From: Limonium bicolor | Taxonomy: Eukaryota; Streptophyta; Magnoliopsida; Caryophyllales; Plumbaginaceae | Reading direction: 5' to 3' | Assembly: GCA_023374045.1 (NCBI GenBank) | Contig: CM041776.1 | Location: 317,180,722 to 317,244,721, forward strand | DNA: 64,000 nucleotides | Shown here: one piece after another, positions 46,323 to 59,388 of the stretch | How the letters are laid out: every line of letters starts with the position of its first letter | How positions within the stretch are numbered: position 1 is the stretch's first letter | Made by a program: the position numbers and the translations under genes | Notes under the pieces: generated by a model | Databases searched by the model: none | Told to the model about the DNA's origin: nothing | Seen by the model: the letters and a program-made list of their open reading frames with translations, nothing else

Positions 46323-47650
46323 CTATGAAGCTAGCTCTCTATTCTGGGTTTCAAGTATGTATATTTCTTCTTGTAATTTCTCTATCACTGTTTGAGATGT
46401 AGCGCTCTTTTTTTGTTTAGCTTCTAGATCCTCAATTATTGAAAGAACATCTTTTAACATATCAAAAACTTGAGATTTCGTAGAATTATCATAAAAATTA
46501 GTTAAACCTCGAGAACTTACCTGATCCCTTATGAGGGATTGAAGTACCTTATTTCCAGCTGTGAAGCACATGGACTCATCATACATTGCAGAATTGGTAT
46601 GAGACCATTGGATTATCACCCTACAAAAGTGTGTTCCATTGTCTTCGATGATATATGGTTCAATATCCTCCTCATCCCACACAACTGTTGCCATGTGTGA
46701 CTCTCGTTCACGGTGTTGTGGCGGTTTCGATGGTAAAGTACAATCCCTTACTAAATGCCCTGTTTGGTGACAACGGGAACATTCAAGCTTGTTGGTGTCA
46801 TACTCACGCCTTGAATTCACGCCTTGGCATCCTCCACACTTTTGATAGATAATGCGCTTCAGTCCTTGTGCTAGCAAAGTCTTCTCATTCTCCATGTGAT
46901 CATCCAAGTCTCATTTAGGCGTTTCAGCTGGTTTCTTCACCTTAAGCGCGAGATCTTTGTGCACAATTGTAACATCATCAAGATTTTTTCCCTTCATTTT
47001 GCTTTCTTGTAACACCATATCTGAACACATCTCTTTAAAAGACATAAATGATAGCTCATTCATCTTCTCGGGTAGTGAGGTATAATTGAGTCAATCCTTG
47101 GTAAGCGAATCACGAAATCTTTCATTAACATCTTCATTGGAGAGTGATACCCTGACTGTCTTATGCTCCATAAGCACCTGATTGAATCTTTCTACAACTA
47201 GTGTTAGAGTCTCTTCTGCAGATATTTTGAAGGGGTTGAACTTTCGTTTGAACTGTTTCTTCTTAACCTTTTGGATAGATTCTATTCCTTGACATGCAAT
47301 CTTCATAAAGTCTCATACTCCTTTAGTCGTTCTTATACCCAAGGCTCTACCTTGATCCTCATCAAATAGAGATGATACGAGGATGCAAAGAGCTTGTTTG
47401 TTCTTGCTCATAAGTTTTTCATTAGCCTTATCCCACAGTTCCCCAGGTTTATCCTATTTACATCATCAACGAGAATAGTGGGTTTGTAGTTACCTTGCAT
47501 GATTACCTTTCAAACCTTGTAATCAACAAACATCAACTGATCTTTCCTCTGCTCGCACCAGTTGGAGTAGTTGAGCTTTGTTAACCTTAGTGCTTTCACA
47601 ATATACGAACTCATCTTTCACGATCTATCTAGAAGTGTTAACCTCTATAT
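46323..47650 (-). pseudogene. Copia gag remnant with zinc knuckle
   Basis: Two frames on the - strand: 47306-47091 resembles the helical gag region (EETLTLVVERFNQVLMEHKTV), and 46907-46323 contains the CCHC zinc knuckle CSRCHQTGHLVRDC followed by a coiled-coil ending (EDLEAKQKKS). Gag forms the particle that packages element RNA. The frames are separated by stops between 46908 and 47090. Confidence 0.7.
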
Positions 47651-47661
47651 TGGGTAAACCA

Positions 47662-47673
47662 GCTCTAATACCA
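47662..47673 (-). other. Copia primer binding site
   Basis: TGGTATTAGAGC on the - strand, one base from the standard TGGTATCAGAGC complementary to initiator Met tRNA, placed two bases after the LTR end. Confidence 0.8.
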
Positions 47674-47675
47674 CT

Positions 47676-48073
47676 TGTAAGTTGGTGGTATGAAGAATTG
47701 GAAGATTCAGTACGACACCAACAAAAAAAGAAGGACGAGACACTACAAGTTTAAAAGAAAAATTCCGCTATCAATCTTTATTGATAACTTGAACACTTCT
47801 CACCTCATACGTTGAAACAACTTCGAACAATCACTCACACGTCTAATACATGACTACATGTTGATGTTAATCAACATAATTTTCTCTCAAAACTCTATGT
47901 TTTTGTGATGAAAGTCTCACATTTTCTCTTGATTTCTCTATACATATGTTCTTAAAAAACCTCCTAAAACTATACCTGAAAATCTCTATCTAAAAATAAT
48001 ATAATTTACAAAGAATAGATCATATAATATCGGATAGGATAATACTGATTATTCTAACTAAGAATCTTCAACA
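47676..48073 (-). mobile_element. Copia 5' LTR
   Basis: On the - strand it begins TGTTGAAGATTCTTAG at 48073 and ends CCAACTTACA at 47676, with TG...CA ends and 398 bases. AATAAAGATTG near 47780 (on the - strand) is a likely R/U5 polyadenylation signal. With the adjacent primer binding site and gag this is the 5' LTR of the gutted Copia element 45161-47675. Confidence 0.8.
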
Positions 48074-49118
48074 ACTTCGGGAAAAAATCGTTCTTAAACT
48101 AATGTTGAGTGAAAATTTTGTTAAGATTCTTTTACTAAAATTAGTGTGATGGTTGTTGAGATATTTACGGCAAGACTAGACTGACGCGTTTGCCACATCA
48201 AAAACACACTCGTTTGAAGTTTTGGTTGTCTATGTCAAAACTTTTCATAATATATGTACCATTTGAATTAGAATTAGGGTGTCGCTGTAATATATATAGC
48301 CAGCAGCATATGCGGATCTAGAGGGGGTCGGGCGGCCGTGCCCCCTCCGAAACTTTTGAAAATTTATAAAATGTTATAAATTTTTAAAAAATATAAAATA
48401 ACATAATTTTTAAAAACAATAGTGCCAAAAAAAATTCTCCTAAACAAAAGTCCGGGTCGGCTCAGAATGACAATTCAAGCATGGGAAAGGATCGAGTAGT
48501 AATTAGGCTGAATACTTCTCACTCAATGCAACGCAGGTATAAATAGTTCATTTATTATCTCAATCAAATCGCAATACATTTCATCAAATTGACTATTCAT
48601 CATATGGGATTGAGAACAAAGAACACGTAAGGTTCACATTCATGCAAAGCCGGCCACAGATTAGTAATAGTAGTATACGGTAGTGGACTAATATTATATA
48701 AAATGGAAAAGTCCGTACGCGCTCAAATTGTCAGTTAAAATGAGGAACGACGACGACAGATCAAGCTGGAAGATAGACGAATATATTATCCCTCATTTTT
48801 AATTAATTTACTCCTGAGTACGTTTACAAACTGAATTAATGAACTTTTTTATCCATTTTTTAAAAAAAAAATCTCTTACGATCGTAGTGTATACATGTGC
48901 TTGTTGTGTACACAGTGTTGTTTTTGTTCTTTCCCGATAATCTGTCTAGTAATGCGCTAAATTTATTTATGTGAGCATGTCACTTAATTAAAAACATCTC
49001 CACATCACGTATCAAACTGGTCAAACATATTAGTAAACACAGAAAGAGAGAACAAGGAACCTTGTTTTCTCTCCATCTACACTTTATTCCTACTCTTTGA
49101 TCAAACTTAATTAATTCC
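48074..49118. other. Spacer upstream of GT47-4
   Basis: AT-rich. A GC-rich island at 48310-48350 (GGGGGTCGGGCGGCC, then GTGCCCCCTCC) is a short imperfect inverted repeat of a type often seen at ends of plant transposons, but no partner end was found. The last 100 bases before 49119 look like a leader. Confidence 0.5.
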
Positions 49119-52100
49119 ATGGCAAAAACCAGCAGCTTAGGTCATATCACAGCCATCGCCTCTGCTTACTACTTCATCCCGGCAACATCTATTCTACTAA
49201 CAACTCTTCTCTACCTCTTCTTATTCCATAACCGCCTCAGTAACATCACCGCTAATAACAGTAGTACTGCTTTGTACTATCATGTCAACGCCGCCGTCGC
49301 CGCTTCAAGCTACAGTTACAAGACGACGAACAGCAGTTTGAAAAAGGCCATATCATCATCATCATCACCGTCTCCTGCTGCTCCGGTGGCGTTGACACTC
49401 GATGATTATACTGGTCAACCGCCTGTAGCACAGCCGCCGTGGGTTCATCGAGCTGAAGATCATGGTACCGGTGATCGTGTTAATGCTGCAACGTTGCAAG
49501 AGGTAGGATTAGGATTGATTCACACAGGACAGGAGTTACTAATCGTTTATGATTAATTCGGAGTGAACACTAGACGACTAGTAGTAGAATAATGGTGGAA
49601 GAATTTAATAGGAACTAGAGTGTTTTGATTGCTAATTCTCTGTTCTTTATGTTTCTGAATTAAATTGATTTGGTGGTAGACGTTGCCCTCTTAATCTGAT
49701 GTTCGGAATACTGAATTTCCGTACCTGTGTTCATACATGCATATATACGCCTCAAAGAAAGATATATATATATATACCTGTATTGCATTGTGTTAATAAA
49801 TGGCGGGAAGGAAGTGATCATGGAGATCTTGATTCTTGCTGCTTTGATTTCATTGTATTACAATTTAGAAGGAGAAGCAGAAGAAGGTTGACAAGAAGTT
49901 GGAGAAGATCGAGAGACAACTAGCGAGAGCAAGAGCCGCCATCAAAGAAGCGGCTGAAAGAAGGAATTATACGACGTCGTCGTCGTCGGGTGAGAAGAAG
50001 ACATCTTTGAATTTTGTTCCCAGTGGACCAATCTACAGAAACCCATTTGCCTTCCATCAGTTAAGTTTCTTCTACCTTAATTAATCTTCATATACCATCA
50101 ATTATTAGTACTTTTAATGAAAATTTCTTCAATGTATCTGTTTCTTTATCGCAAATGTTATGTTTTGCGTAAGGAAGAGATACAAAAAATCAACACATTT
50201 TTATCGCTCGCGTGGGTTTTTTACTTTTAGCTAGGGAAATTAATACTTGAAGGTTTTTTTTTTGTTTATGTTCATTAAGCAATTCGCATATATAAGCAGG
50301 AGAGGAGAGGGAAAATTATTTGGTACTTGGCAGGAATAATAATCTAAAAATAAATAGAGTTTCGAAGACATATCGATCTGTATAGGCATGTATGTAGGTT
50401 CACATATACTAGTATAAAGGGTTTTATTTAATAAACAATAATAAACATAAAAGCTAAATTCAATATTATGAAACTTTTTCAAAAAAAAAAAGAATGTTAT
50501 TGGAACTAAGCAGTCTATATAAACATGACACAAGGGCCAACTGTTAAAGCATTAATTGGTGGATTTGGGAGGCTAGCATGCAAAGAGATTATTCCCGATA
50601 AATAATTATTTAGTATAGGCGGAGAGATAACGTACGAAAGTGACAAGATCCAAATATTAACTTATTCAGTCTAGCTCTGATCATATTTTATAACATGTTG
50701 AATTGCCTAGTTCCGGCCATCTCCCATCTTGATTTCTAGTATTATATTGACTCAAACTAAATTATACTCATTATGTTTTTCACTTATTTATAAAAAGAGG
50801 GATAAATCATAGTATATAAAGAGATGTATTACAATAAAATACCTAACTAAACCGGCTTGTATCTTGCATGGTTTAAGTTAACTAGTTTTGAATTGTTTGA
50901 CACGGAGTACTTAATTTGGTTGGGTGAATTCGGATACTTGATTTTGTGTGTGTGTGTTTTTTTTTATCTTAGTTAATTAGATCGGATTCATTGATATATG
51001 ATTTGCAAGGTGTTCGTCAAGGTGATTTTTAATTATCTTGGGTTGCATCATCAAGTAGGATGACTCATATTCATAGGTGTCAAATCAGACCTAAGTTGAA
51101 GTACTCCACACTTTTTTCTTTCTTCATCTAGTAATATATCCATATGCTAATGGCAATAGTGAATCCAAATTTCACGACGATAAAAGTAATAATGCTAACT
51201 AAGCGGTTTCTTGCTTTCTTCTATGAATAATCATAATAAAGAATAAGACTTGTTTCAATAGATAGCTACTTAATTACTTGGTTATTGCATATGGTGGAAA
51301 ATAAATTATAACATAATTTTGTTTACCCAAAAAATAGAACATGTTCTACATTAGTTAATCTTCTAGCTAAAACCAAGTTCAGCTGTCGGTGCATGTGTTA
51401 ATCGTTTGACAAATATTTTTCACTTATACGAAATTCCACAACTGATCAATTGCTTGCGGTTGTGGTGATTGATAGCAAATAATGCACTGTCTTATGTGAC
51501 GGCAATCAATTTGTTAGTAGACCATAGTAATGTGCTAGCTAGATCGAACAAACTAATATACATACGCAAATGAATTTGGCCTTTTCCTGACCATTAATAT
51601 GTTTGTGTAGTGGTCCAATTATACGCTATTAGAACATCATTCATGAAGTTGAAATGTTCAACCACATGGATTAATCATATATATATGGTCAAGATCTTAC
51701 AACAAGTGAATTATATATATTGAACAATTCCAGATCATTCATACAGTGAACAGTTTTGTCTCCATCATCACTGCTTAAATTATTGCAATTTTACATCTAT
51801 ACTAATTAAACATACAATAATACATGTATAGACGACGAGGAAGGATATGTCCCCATATTAAGATTACAAAAAAACTGGACCCGACCGAGAGAACAAGCTT
51901 AAACTACTAGTAACTTGACCTATTGCATCAACTTATAATAATGTCGATTGATTCTGATTCGTGATTCCTATACGTCGATCGATCAGGAGTCACATGGAGA
52001 TGATAAAAACGTTTAAGATATGGACATACAACGAAGGCGAGCCGCCTCTAGTCCACGTAGGTCCATTAAACAATATATACGGAATCGAAGGTCAGTTTAT

Positions 52101-53097
52101 AGACGAAATGGAACGACGTCGTCGTACTAACCCCATCATGACCCGGTTCATCGCCCGCCACCCGGATGAGGCCCACGTTTTCTTCCTCCCATTCAGTGTT
52201 GCTAAGATGGTCAAACTTTTCTACACTCCACTCGTATCGTTTCATCGTGGACCCATCCACCGTGTCGCCCTCGATTACGTCCGTGTAATTGCACGTCACC
52301 ACCCTTTCTGGAACCGGAGCCTTGGTGCTGACCATTTCATGCTATCTTGCCACGACTGGGTACGTAACCTAATTAATTAAATACCTCACGTCATAATCAA
52401 TTAATATCAAGTTCACTTGCAGGGGCCAGATATTTCCGGGTCAGACCCGCGACTATTCGATAATGTCATAAGAGCACTCTGCAACGCTAACACATCCGAA
52501 AAATTTGTTCCTTCACGGGACGTATCTATACCGGAGATCAAAATTCCGTCTGGTCAACTCGGTCCACCTGGGTTTGGTGTCCGATTAAGTCAACGACGGA
52601 TCTTCGCATTCTTTGCGGGCGGAGCACACGGGTACGTAAGGAAAGTGTTATTGCAGCACTGGAAGGAAAAGGATAACGAAGTTCAAGTTCATGAGTATCT
52701 CCCCATAACCAAGGATCCAAATTACTACTTTAAGCTGATGGGGCAAGCTAAGTTTTGTCTCTGTCCGAGTGGATATGAGGTGGCGAGTCCGAGAGTAGTC
52801 GAGGCTATAAATGCAGAGTGTGTGCCGGTGCTTATCTCTGACAACTACTCGCTTCCGTTCAGTGATGTGCTGGATTGGAATAAGTTTTCAGTTTCAATTC
52901 CGGTGGCGAAGATACCTGAGATCAAAACGATACTTAAGGGAGTGTCGGGGAGAAGGTATTTGATGTTGTTGAAAGGTGTGAGAGATGTTAAGCGGCATTT
53001 TACGGTTAATAGACCGGCTAAACCGTTTGATATGATTCATATGATACTTCACTCTATTTGGTTAAGGAGGCTTAATGTCAACTTGTTACCTTCCTAG
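49119..53097 (+). CDS. GT47-4: exostosin-family glycosyltransferase, intact
   Basis: Exons 49119-49502, 49869-50059, 51987-52359 and 52423-53097, joined to 1623 bases (540 residues); introns have phases 0, 2 and 0 as in GT47-1. The ATG starts [18 protein letters not shown], followed by a membrane anchor (about residues 22-36, [15 protein letters not shown]) and a Ser/Pro-rich stem with a (TCA)5 run. A basic helix comes next ([18 protein letters not shown], about 147-164), then the GT47 domain with [43 protein letters not shown] and [18 protein letters not shown] (about 427-444). Predicted location is the Golgi membrane with the catalytic part in the lumen, in cell-wall polysaccharide synthesis; the sugar specificity is unknown. 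Intron 2 is 1927 bases. No break was found, so this is likely a working gene. Confidence 0.92.
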
Positions 53098-53494
53098 ATA
53101 CCTATTCAGTGTGTAAGTAACTGTCATAATTGTTTCAATGTTTTGGATGTGTCAGTATTGTTGTTTATAATCAACTCTTATAATGATCATTCTTTGTATT
53201 GTAGACATTTTTTCGTCTCGTAGAGTAGTTCTCTTATCTATTTCATAGAACCTTTGTAAGATTTAAGAAAAAAGGTGAGGGATAGAGGAACATTAATTAT
53301 CTAGTACCACCAACAACAAGATTCAAGATTTGACGAGAGATGAGTCACTTATTTACAACCTAGCAACCACACTCCACAGCGAACTCCCTCGGCATAGGCC
53401 CTTGTTTTCTTCTCCTTGCCCGAGTCTTGCATGTACCAGTCTAGTTATTCCATGTCATTGATTTCAGTTTTACCCTCTTTCTCTTCTAGTTGGG
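53098..53494. other. GT47-4 downstream region
   Basis: Contains the 3' untranslated region of GT47-4 and then AC-rich sequence that may already be LINE leader. No separate gene. Confidence 0.55.
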
Positions 53495-53620
53495 ATGAGT
53501 ATCTTGTCTATGAATTGTCGGGGTTTGGGGGATCCAACCTCAATCTGCAAGATTCTTGATGTTGTTCGGGAGCATGCCTCGAATTTGAATTTCCTTTCGA
53601 AGACCAAGCACTCGCGAACG
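53495..53620 (+). pseudogene. LINE ORF2 start (endonuclease N-terminus) fragment
   Basis: From ATG 53495 the frame reads MSILSMNCRGLGDPTSI and then ILDVVREHASNL...KTK. This is the usual first strand of plant LINE ORF2 endonucleases ('mnilsWNcRGlGnp t +L +++ +++p++ fL EtK'). The fragment stops after about 40 codons, where gypsy sequence begins. Confidence 0.75.
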
Positions 53621-53914
53621 TGAATCATTAGATATGGAATGTGGAACAATGGAATGTTATGGACACCTCAGGAAGGTTGTCAGGACTTGTAGAACTGATA
53701 GGAAATGATGGTGCTGATGGATCACCTATATCCATATATGATTGAACTAACGCCACAACGTGATGGCTATGTGCTGTATAAGCGCAATATGATGTGTGTA
53801 AATGATATATCACATAGATATACATTATGGGAACAATGGGTAGTTATACATTTATATATACTTACCTATTTGATTAAGAGACTTCGGGACGAAGTCTTTT
53901 TAAGGGGGGTAGAC
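53621..53914 (+). mobile_element. Gypsy element A: 3' internal end with polypurine tract
   Basis: Non-coding 3' internal sequence ending CGGGACGAAGTCTTTTTAAG and GGGGGTAGAC. 'GGACGAAGT...TTTAAGGGGGGTAGA' is the usual polypurine tract of plant chromovirus-type gypsy elements (Tekay/Del group). The coding part was replaced by LINE sequence on the left. Confidence 0.7.
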
Positions 53915-56900
53915 TGAAATACCCCAAATTATTAAAGCATGGATTAAATATTTAATCATATTAATTAAGGCCTAAGCATGCCTTAAAAGTCAACTGAGAA
54001 CAACAGTGGTCAACATAAAACAAGATGTTGCACCCTTTGACTGTTAAGGGTAAATAAATACCCAAATAAACTTCTTAGGACCTAAAAATTTGTCCTAAGC
54101 ATATTAACATACTACTAAACATATTATAACCGTTGGACAACACTCCAACACAAAGAAAAAGCATTTACATGCTTCAAGGTCAAAAAGGGCAAAAAGGTGC
54201 TCTAGGAAAACCTTAAAAATCAAAGGACCTCTAAATGATATAAAATTGAATTACATGATCAAATATCATGTAAGGAACACAACAAACCGTTGTCAAAGAA
54301 AACCAAGCCCAGAAACACCTTGCGACACAAAATGTGCACTAAAACTCCTTAAAGCACGTTTTTGTGTAATCGCCTTCTAAATTGGTTTTAAATGGGCTAA
54401 AAGGTTATAAATACCTTTAAATATAATAAAATACCATATTATATGATATTAGGAATTTAATTCCAGAAATTTACAGATTTTTACAAATTTAATATTAAAA
54501 TATTAATAAAACCCTAAAGTGGGGCCCGCATGAGTCAATATTGACCAAGCATGGTCAATGGTCAATTAATTGACCCATTTGGACCAAGGAAACCGGCTGG
54601 CAATAAGAGAGGAGGCAGCTTGCAATAATTGTTCGACAAATTGATACCTAACTTCAATTTGCAATAGTAACCTTTACTTTTTCCATTATTTCAAATCTTT
54701 CCACTCTTTCCTTCCTTCCTTGTCCGATTTCCTCCTGCCCAGCCGAGCTCCTCCCTTCCTTTGAAGCTCTCAAGGTCTGTTCTTGAGCATGGAAGGCAAG
54801 CCTAGCTCCTAAGCTCCTAATGTAAGTGTTTTAATGTCATTTTTAGCTCTTTTTCTTCATCTTCTCACCACCAACACCTAGATTTCGTGGCTCATCAATT
54901 CCTATGGCTTATTATCAGTGTTCTAAGGTAAGAACAAGAGCTAAACTCGGTTGAGGCCAGTAGAGGGACCAAGGTTGTTCAAATGTACATTTTAAGGTAA
55001 AAATGTGCTTTAAGCTCATAACTTTTGATTCCCTTCGAGTTTGGCTGTGAAACTTTGGTCATAGCCTTATTTTCTTCTCCTTTTCATGTGGAATCAGTTG
55101 TTTAGCCATTTGGAGCAAGGGTGGCCAAGATCCAAAGGAAATACCCTCTTTTAAGGCATTTTTTTCAAGGTAAAACCTAATAACAAGGTAGCTTGTTGAG
55201 ATCTAGCTATTTCCTATGTCAATATGGTAGATCTAACACCTTGTGGTGTGCTTGATTCAGGTCGAAACCATCTTGAACTCTCCTTGCATTTTTAAGGTGA
55301 TTTTTGCCTTAAATCTTACATTAAATTACTTCTTATGGTTAGATCTTTCTTGGAGACTAACTGGCCTTGTTTGCTGTTTGAAACATGCAAGAGAAGCTTT
55401 GGAAATTTTATCTAAGGCTGGCGAATTCAAACAAGGCTTTACCTAAGCTAAATCAAGGTATAAATCACTTAAAACCTTAACTTGATACATTAACACAAGT
55501 TTAAGTGTGTGTATATCAATTGCCGTGAGTGAATGATCAAAATAAGGTCTTGTTTGACCTTAAAATGTTTAAGGAATGGTTTAATAAATTTTATAACTAA
55601 TTAAACAAGCATAATTGTCAAATTTAAGACATTATATGGAAGTTTGGTAATTAAATGAAAATTCTATGGTGAGGCCGAGAATTTATATGTATTTTGGGAC
55701 ATTTATGTGTAATTTATTTTGCAAGCCAATGTTTGTAATAAGGCCATGTATTTTAGGCCATTTTATTTATGCATTTACAAGCTTTTAATTAAGTTTAAGT
55801 AGTATAAATGCATTACCGAAATAAAATGGGGTATTAGGTGTAATTAAATTAAATTTGGGGGCTTTAGAATAATAAGGCCGAAAATGAGAGGTAAAATGGA
55901 GTTAAAATAAAGTTTATAAGATTTATAAAGTTTTGGGGTTAAATGGTGAACTTTAGAAAGTTTGGGTACTAAACCGTAATTATAAGGAATTGGTGGTCAA
56001 GGAAATATTAAGGAGGTCAACCTTGACCATATGCTAGGCTTTGACCAAAATAAATAAGTTAGATAACTTATTTAAGGTTTTATAATAAGTTATGTATTTA
56101 ATGGTAATTTTTTATAACATATGTGGTAAATATGTTATTACCAAAAATAAAGGGTGTACAATGGTATTCTAAACACCCATGGGCTATTAGGAATTTTTAG
56201 GAATTTATTTGGTGGATTTTGGAATTAAAATAAACTATATAGAATAATATATAGTTAATATGTCATTATGACACTTTGGAGAAAAATAGATGGTGGAATG
56301 GTAAATATCAAAAGTATATGGGTTAATAAGGATATTTATAACCCTTTGGTGGAATTTGGTGATTTTTAGAATTATATAAGAGTATTTGTTGAGATATATG
56401 TATAATATATAGTTTTAATGATATTATCAAACTATATGTTATAAATTGGGCCTAATGACAATATAAAATGTATATTGAGGTCTGTTCGGAATTTACAAAA
56501 AATAACCATAGGTTATGCTCTTTTATAAGTTAGAAATGTTATATTAAATGGGATATATAACATGGTAAAAGAAAGGGGTGATTTTGTAAATAAAGGAAAT
56601 TATGGTTTAAGAAAAGTATAAGGTTTAATATGTGCCTATGAGGCAATACACAATAGTTTTGTATAAAAACTATAGATTATAAGTTAAAGGAAATAAAAAT
56701 ATCATAGCAAATGATATTAGTATTTTGGTATAACATTACATAATGTTATGTGGTCAAAAGGGGAATTTAAATAAATTCAAGGGCTATACCGAAAATATAA
56801 AGGTTGGAAAATGAATTTTAGACTAAGGTCTATAATGTTATAAATGTTATAACAATTATTTGGTATTAAGGTGGTTTAATGAAATTAATACAAATAAGGT

Positions 56901-57638
56901 ATTCACATTAAATGGTGTGACAAACTATAAGTGAATGGGATTTATAAACTAAGGTATTTATGGAATAAACCTTAGGAGTTGTAAATGTACAACATAAAAT
57001 GTTACATAGTATTAGGATAACAATCTTAATATAAGTTATATAATATGATGCAACTAATGGGAATAATCATCTAATAAAAGATGATGAAATGTAACACAAA
57101 ATATAAGAGTTTATGAAACTCATGAGAATTACCTACGTGGTAAAAATATATACATACACAAGAATAATGTATATAAGGTGGATAAACATATTTTGGTTGA
57201 ACACCTTATGAGTTGATGGTGGTGGTTATTAAAAAAAAATATAGTTACGGACTATAAGTCATGAGTTTTGGAAGCAAATATTATTTGCTAAAGATAAAGG
57301 GATTATACAACATGTCGAATTATGAAGGATGGTGGGAAAATAAAACAATATGAAAGAGAATACAATAAAATAAATGATACAATAAGAAAAAGAATATAAT
57401 ATAATATAATCATGCATGCATACATGCAACTATGGGTTACGCACCTAAACTGGAGGGTGGATAAGATTAAAAAGGAAATAGTGAGTTAAACTTAACAGTT
57501 GGGATAGTTTTGACGTACGCGTTTTAAGTAACAAAACCGACTGTTTTAGAGAAACCCGTAACAACAACTGTAGAAATCGGAGGTGAACTGTCGGGGTTAC
57601 TTATTATTCGGATATACCGGATGTAGTTAGTCATGGAG
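53915..57638 (+). mobile_element. Gypsy element A: long LTR, interrupted by element B
   Basis: Begins TGAAATACCCCAAATTATT right after the polypurine tract. About 3.7 kb of AT-rich non-coding sequence follows, with a pyrimidine-rich leader-like patch at 54660-54790 and a TTGACC-rich patch at 54540-54590. No GGGGTGTTACA-type end is reached before element B starts at 57639. I infer that B inserted into this LTR and that the rest lies beyond the window. Confidence 0.6.
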
Positions 57639-59315
57639 TGTAACACCCCTACTATTAATACAGTCATTAACGTCCAATCTCCTTACTCATCAGATACTCG
57701 CAGCGGATATACACTTACATACAATGGGTGATACAATGCCGTTAGCCACCCACGTGACTAACCAGGCTACTGATTCTACATACAGCATCGGTCTGATGGA
57801 CCGGAATCCCGAGTACTACAAATCTACAATACATTCTCCACTTACCAATTACTACTACAATCTGCATTCAATACAATACTCCAAGTACCATACAATATAA
57901 TCTACATACCGAGTTTACTAGATTCCTTATACAAGTATAATACCTCTTCAAGTTCATACATACTCACTAAGATACTACTTACTACCCATTCCTCGCTACT
58001 ACTTTACTTTCTAAATACAAGGGGTGTGCTAGTTAATACACCTCTACATTCTGCTACTACTATCCAATGTAGTCGCCGGTCTCGTGCCTTGACCACATTC
58101 GCTTCGGGTACCTGCACACTAAAAAAAGTCCCCCGAAGGGGTCAGCTTTCGCCGAGCATGATAACCGCATACCCCGCGTACTAGTGAGGGTACGCCGACC
58201 ACTTGGCCGAATACATGCGGTTCATTTTATTCATACATACATGCATACATGCTTTCATACATATACTACGATACTCTACGCAAAGAATACATACATACAC
58301 TTCAATGCATACACTTCAGTTCATACATAGTAATCCACATAGCCCAACGATACATACTTACCTTTCTGAATTCCGTGGTACCCAATACAATATACAATAC
58401 ATACGCAATTCATACACAATCCAATAACTGTTAGCCCATATTGGTCCACCCGGGTTAATCGGGTGGAGATTACTCTTTTACTCATTTACTCCATACATAC
58501 ACATACATACTCATTCTCATACTCATACATACTTACTTCTTTACTCTTACTCATGTTAAGTCGTCGGGACCTCCGGCCCGGGGACTACTCCGTCCCACCA
58601 CCGGGATTTACTTGGTTCACTAATCCAGGATGCTACCCACTTAAGGGATTTGGGCCGTGGACCAGCTTACGAACCAGGAATCGGATCCAACCTCTTGTGT
58701 CACCTCATCCTCACGCGTGGCCGAAGCTATATCGGACTTGTACTCATTCCAATTTACTCACTTAAGTTAGGAGTTAGATAGTTAGGAATTAGCACAAGTC
58801 AACATTCAAGCCACATTTACAAATACAATGCCCAATATACATTCATACTAAATATAATACAATACATAAGTACAATACAAGATTCATTTACACCATATCA
58901 TCATTCATACATTTCATGAATTATACAAACTATTGTTCAAGAGAAATATACCAAGAACAATATACACAAACACAAGTAAGTGCAATATAGTCCGATTCGT
59001 GCATTTATCTTATTAGGTGATCAAGTAAGCACACAAATCGGGGTAACCAGATTAGGATACAGGGCATGAAGAAATCATACCTTTCACCGTTGTACTTGTA
59101 TCCCAACGTTCCTCCGGTATTCACAATTCAAATCCTATGATATACATACATTCAAATGATTAATCTAACTATTATTACTTAATTCGTACTTACTATGTCC
59201 TCACACTTCTTATACTTACACATTACTTATTTACTTTTCTTTACCTTAAGTCTTACTTTCTTACTTAACTTAGGTTTACTTTCTTACATGTACATGTATA
59301 TGTGGATGTACATAC

Positions 59316-59321
<6 letters not shown>

Positions 59322-59355
<34 letters not shown>
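59322..59355. repeat. (TA)n microsatellite
   Basis: About 17 uninterrupted TA units inside the LTR of gypsy element B, preceded by TACA-type variants. Confidence 0.95.
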
Positions 59356-59357
<2 letters not shown>

Positions 59358-59388
59358 TTCTTATTTAAAATATCTTTTTTTTTGTCAG

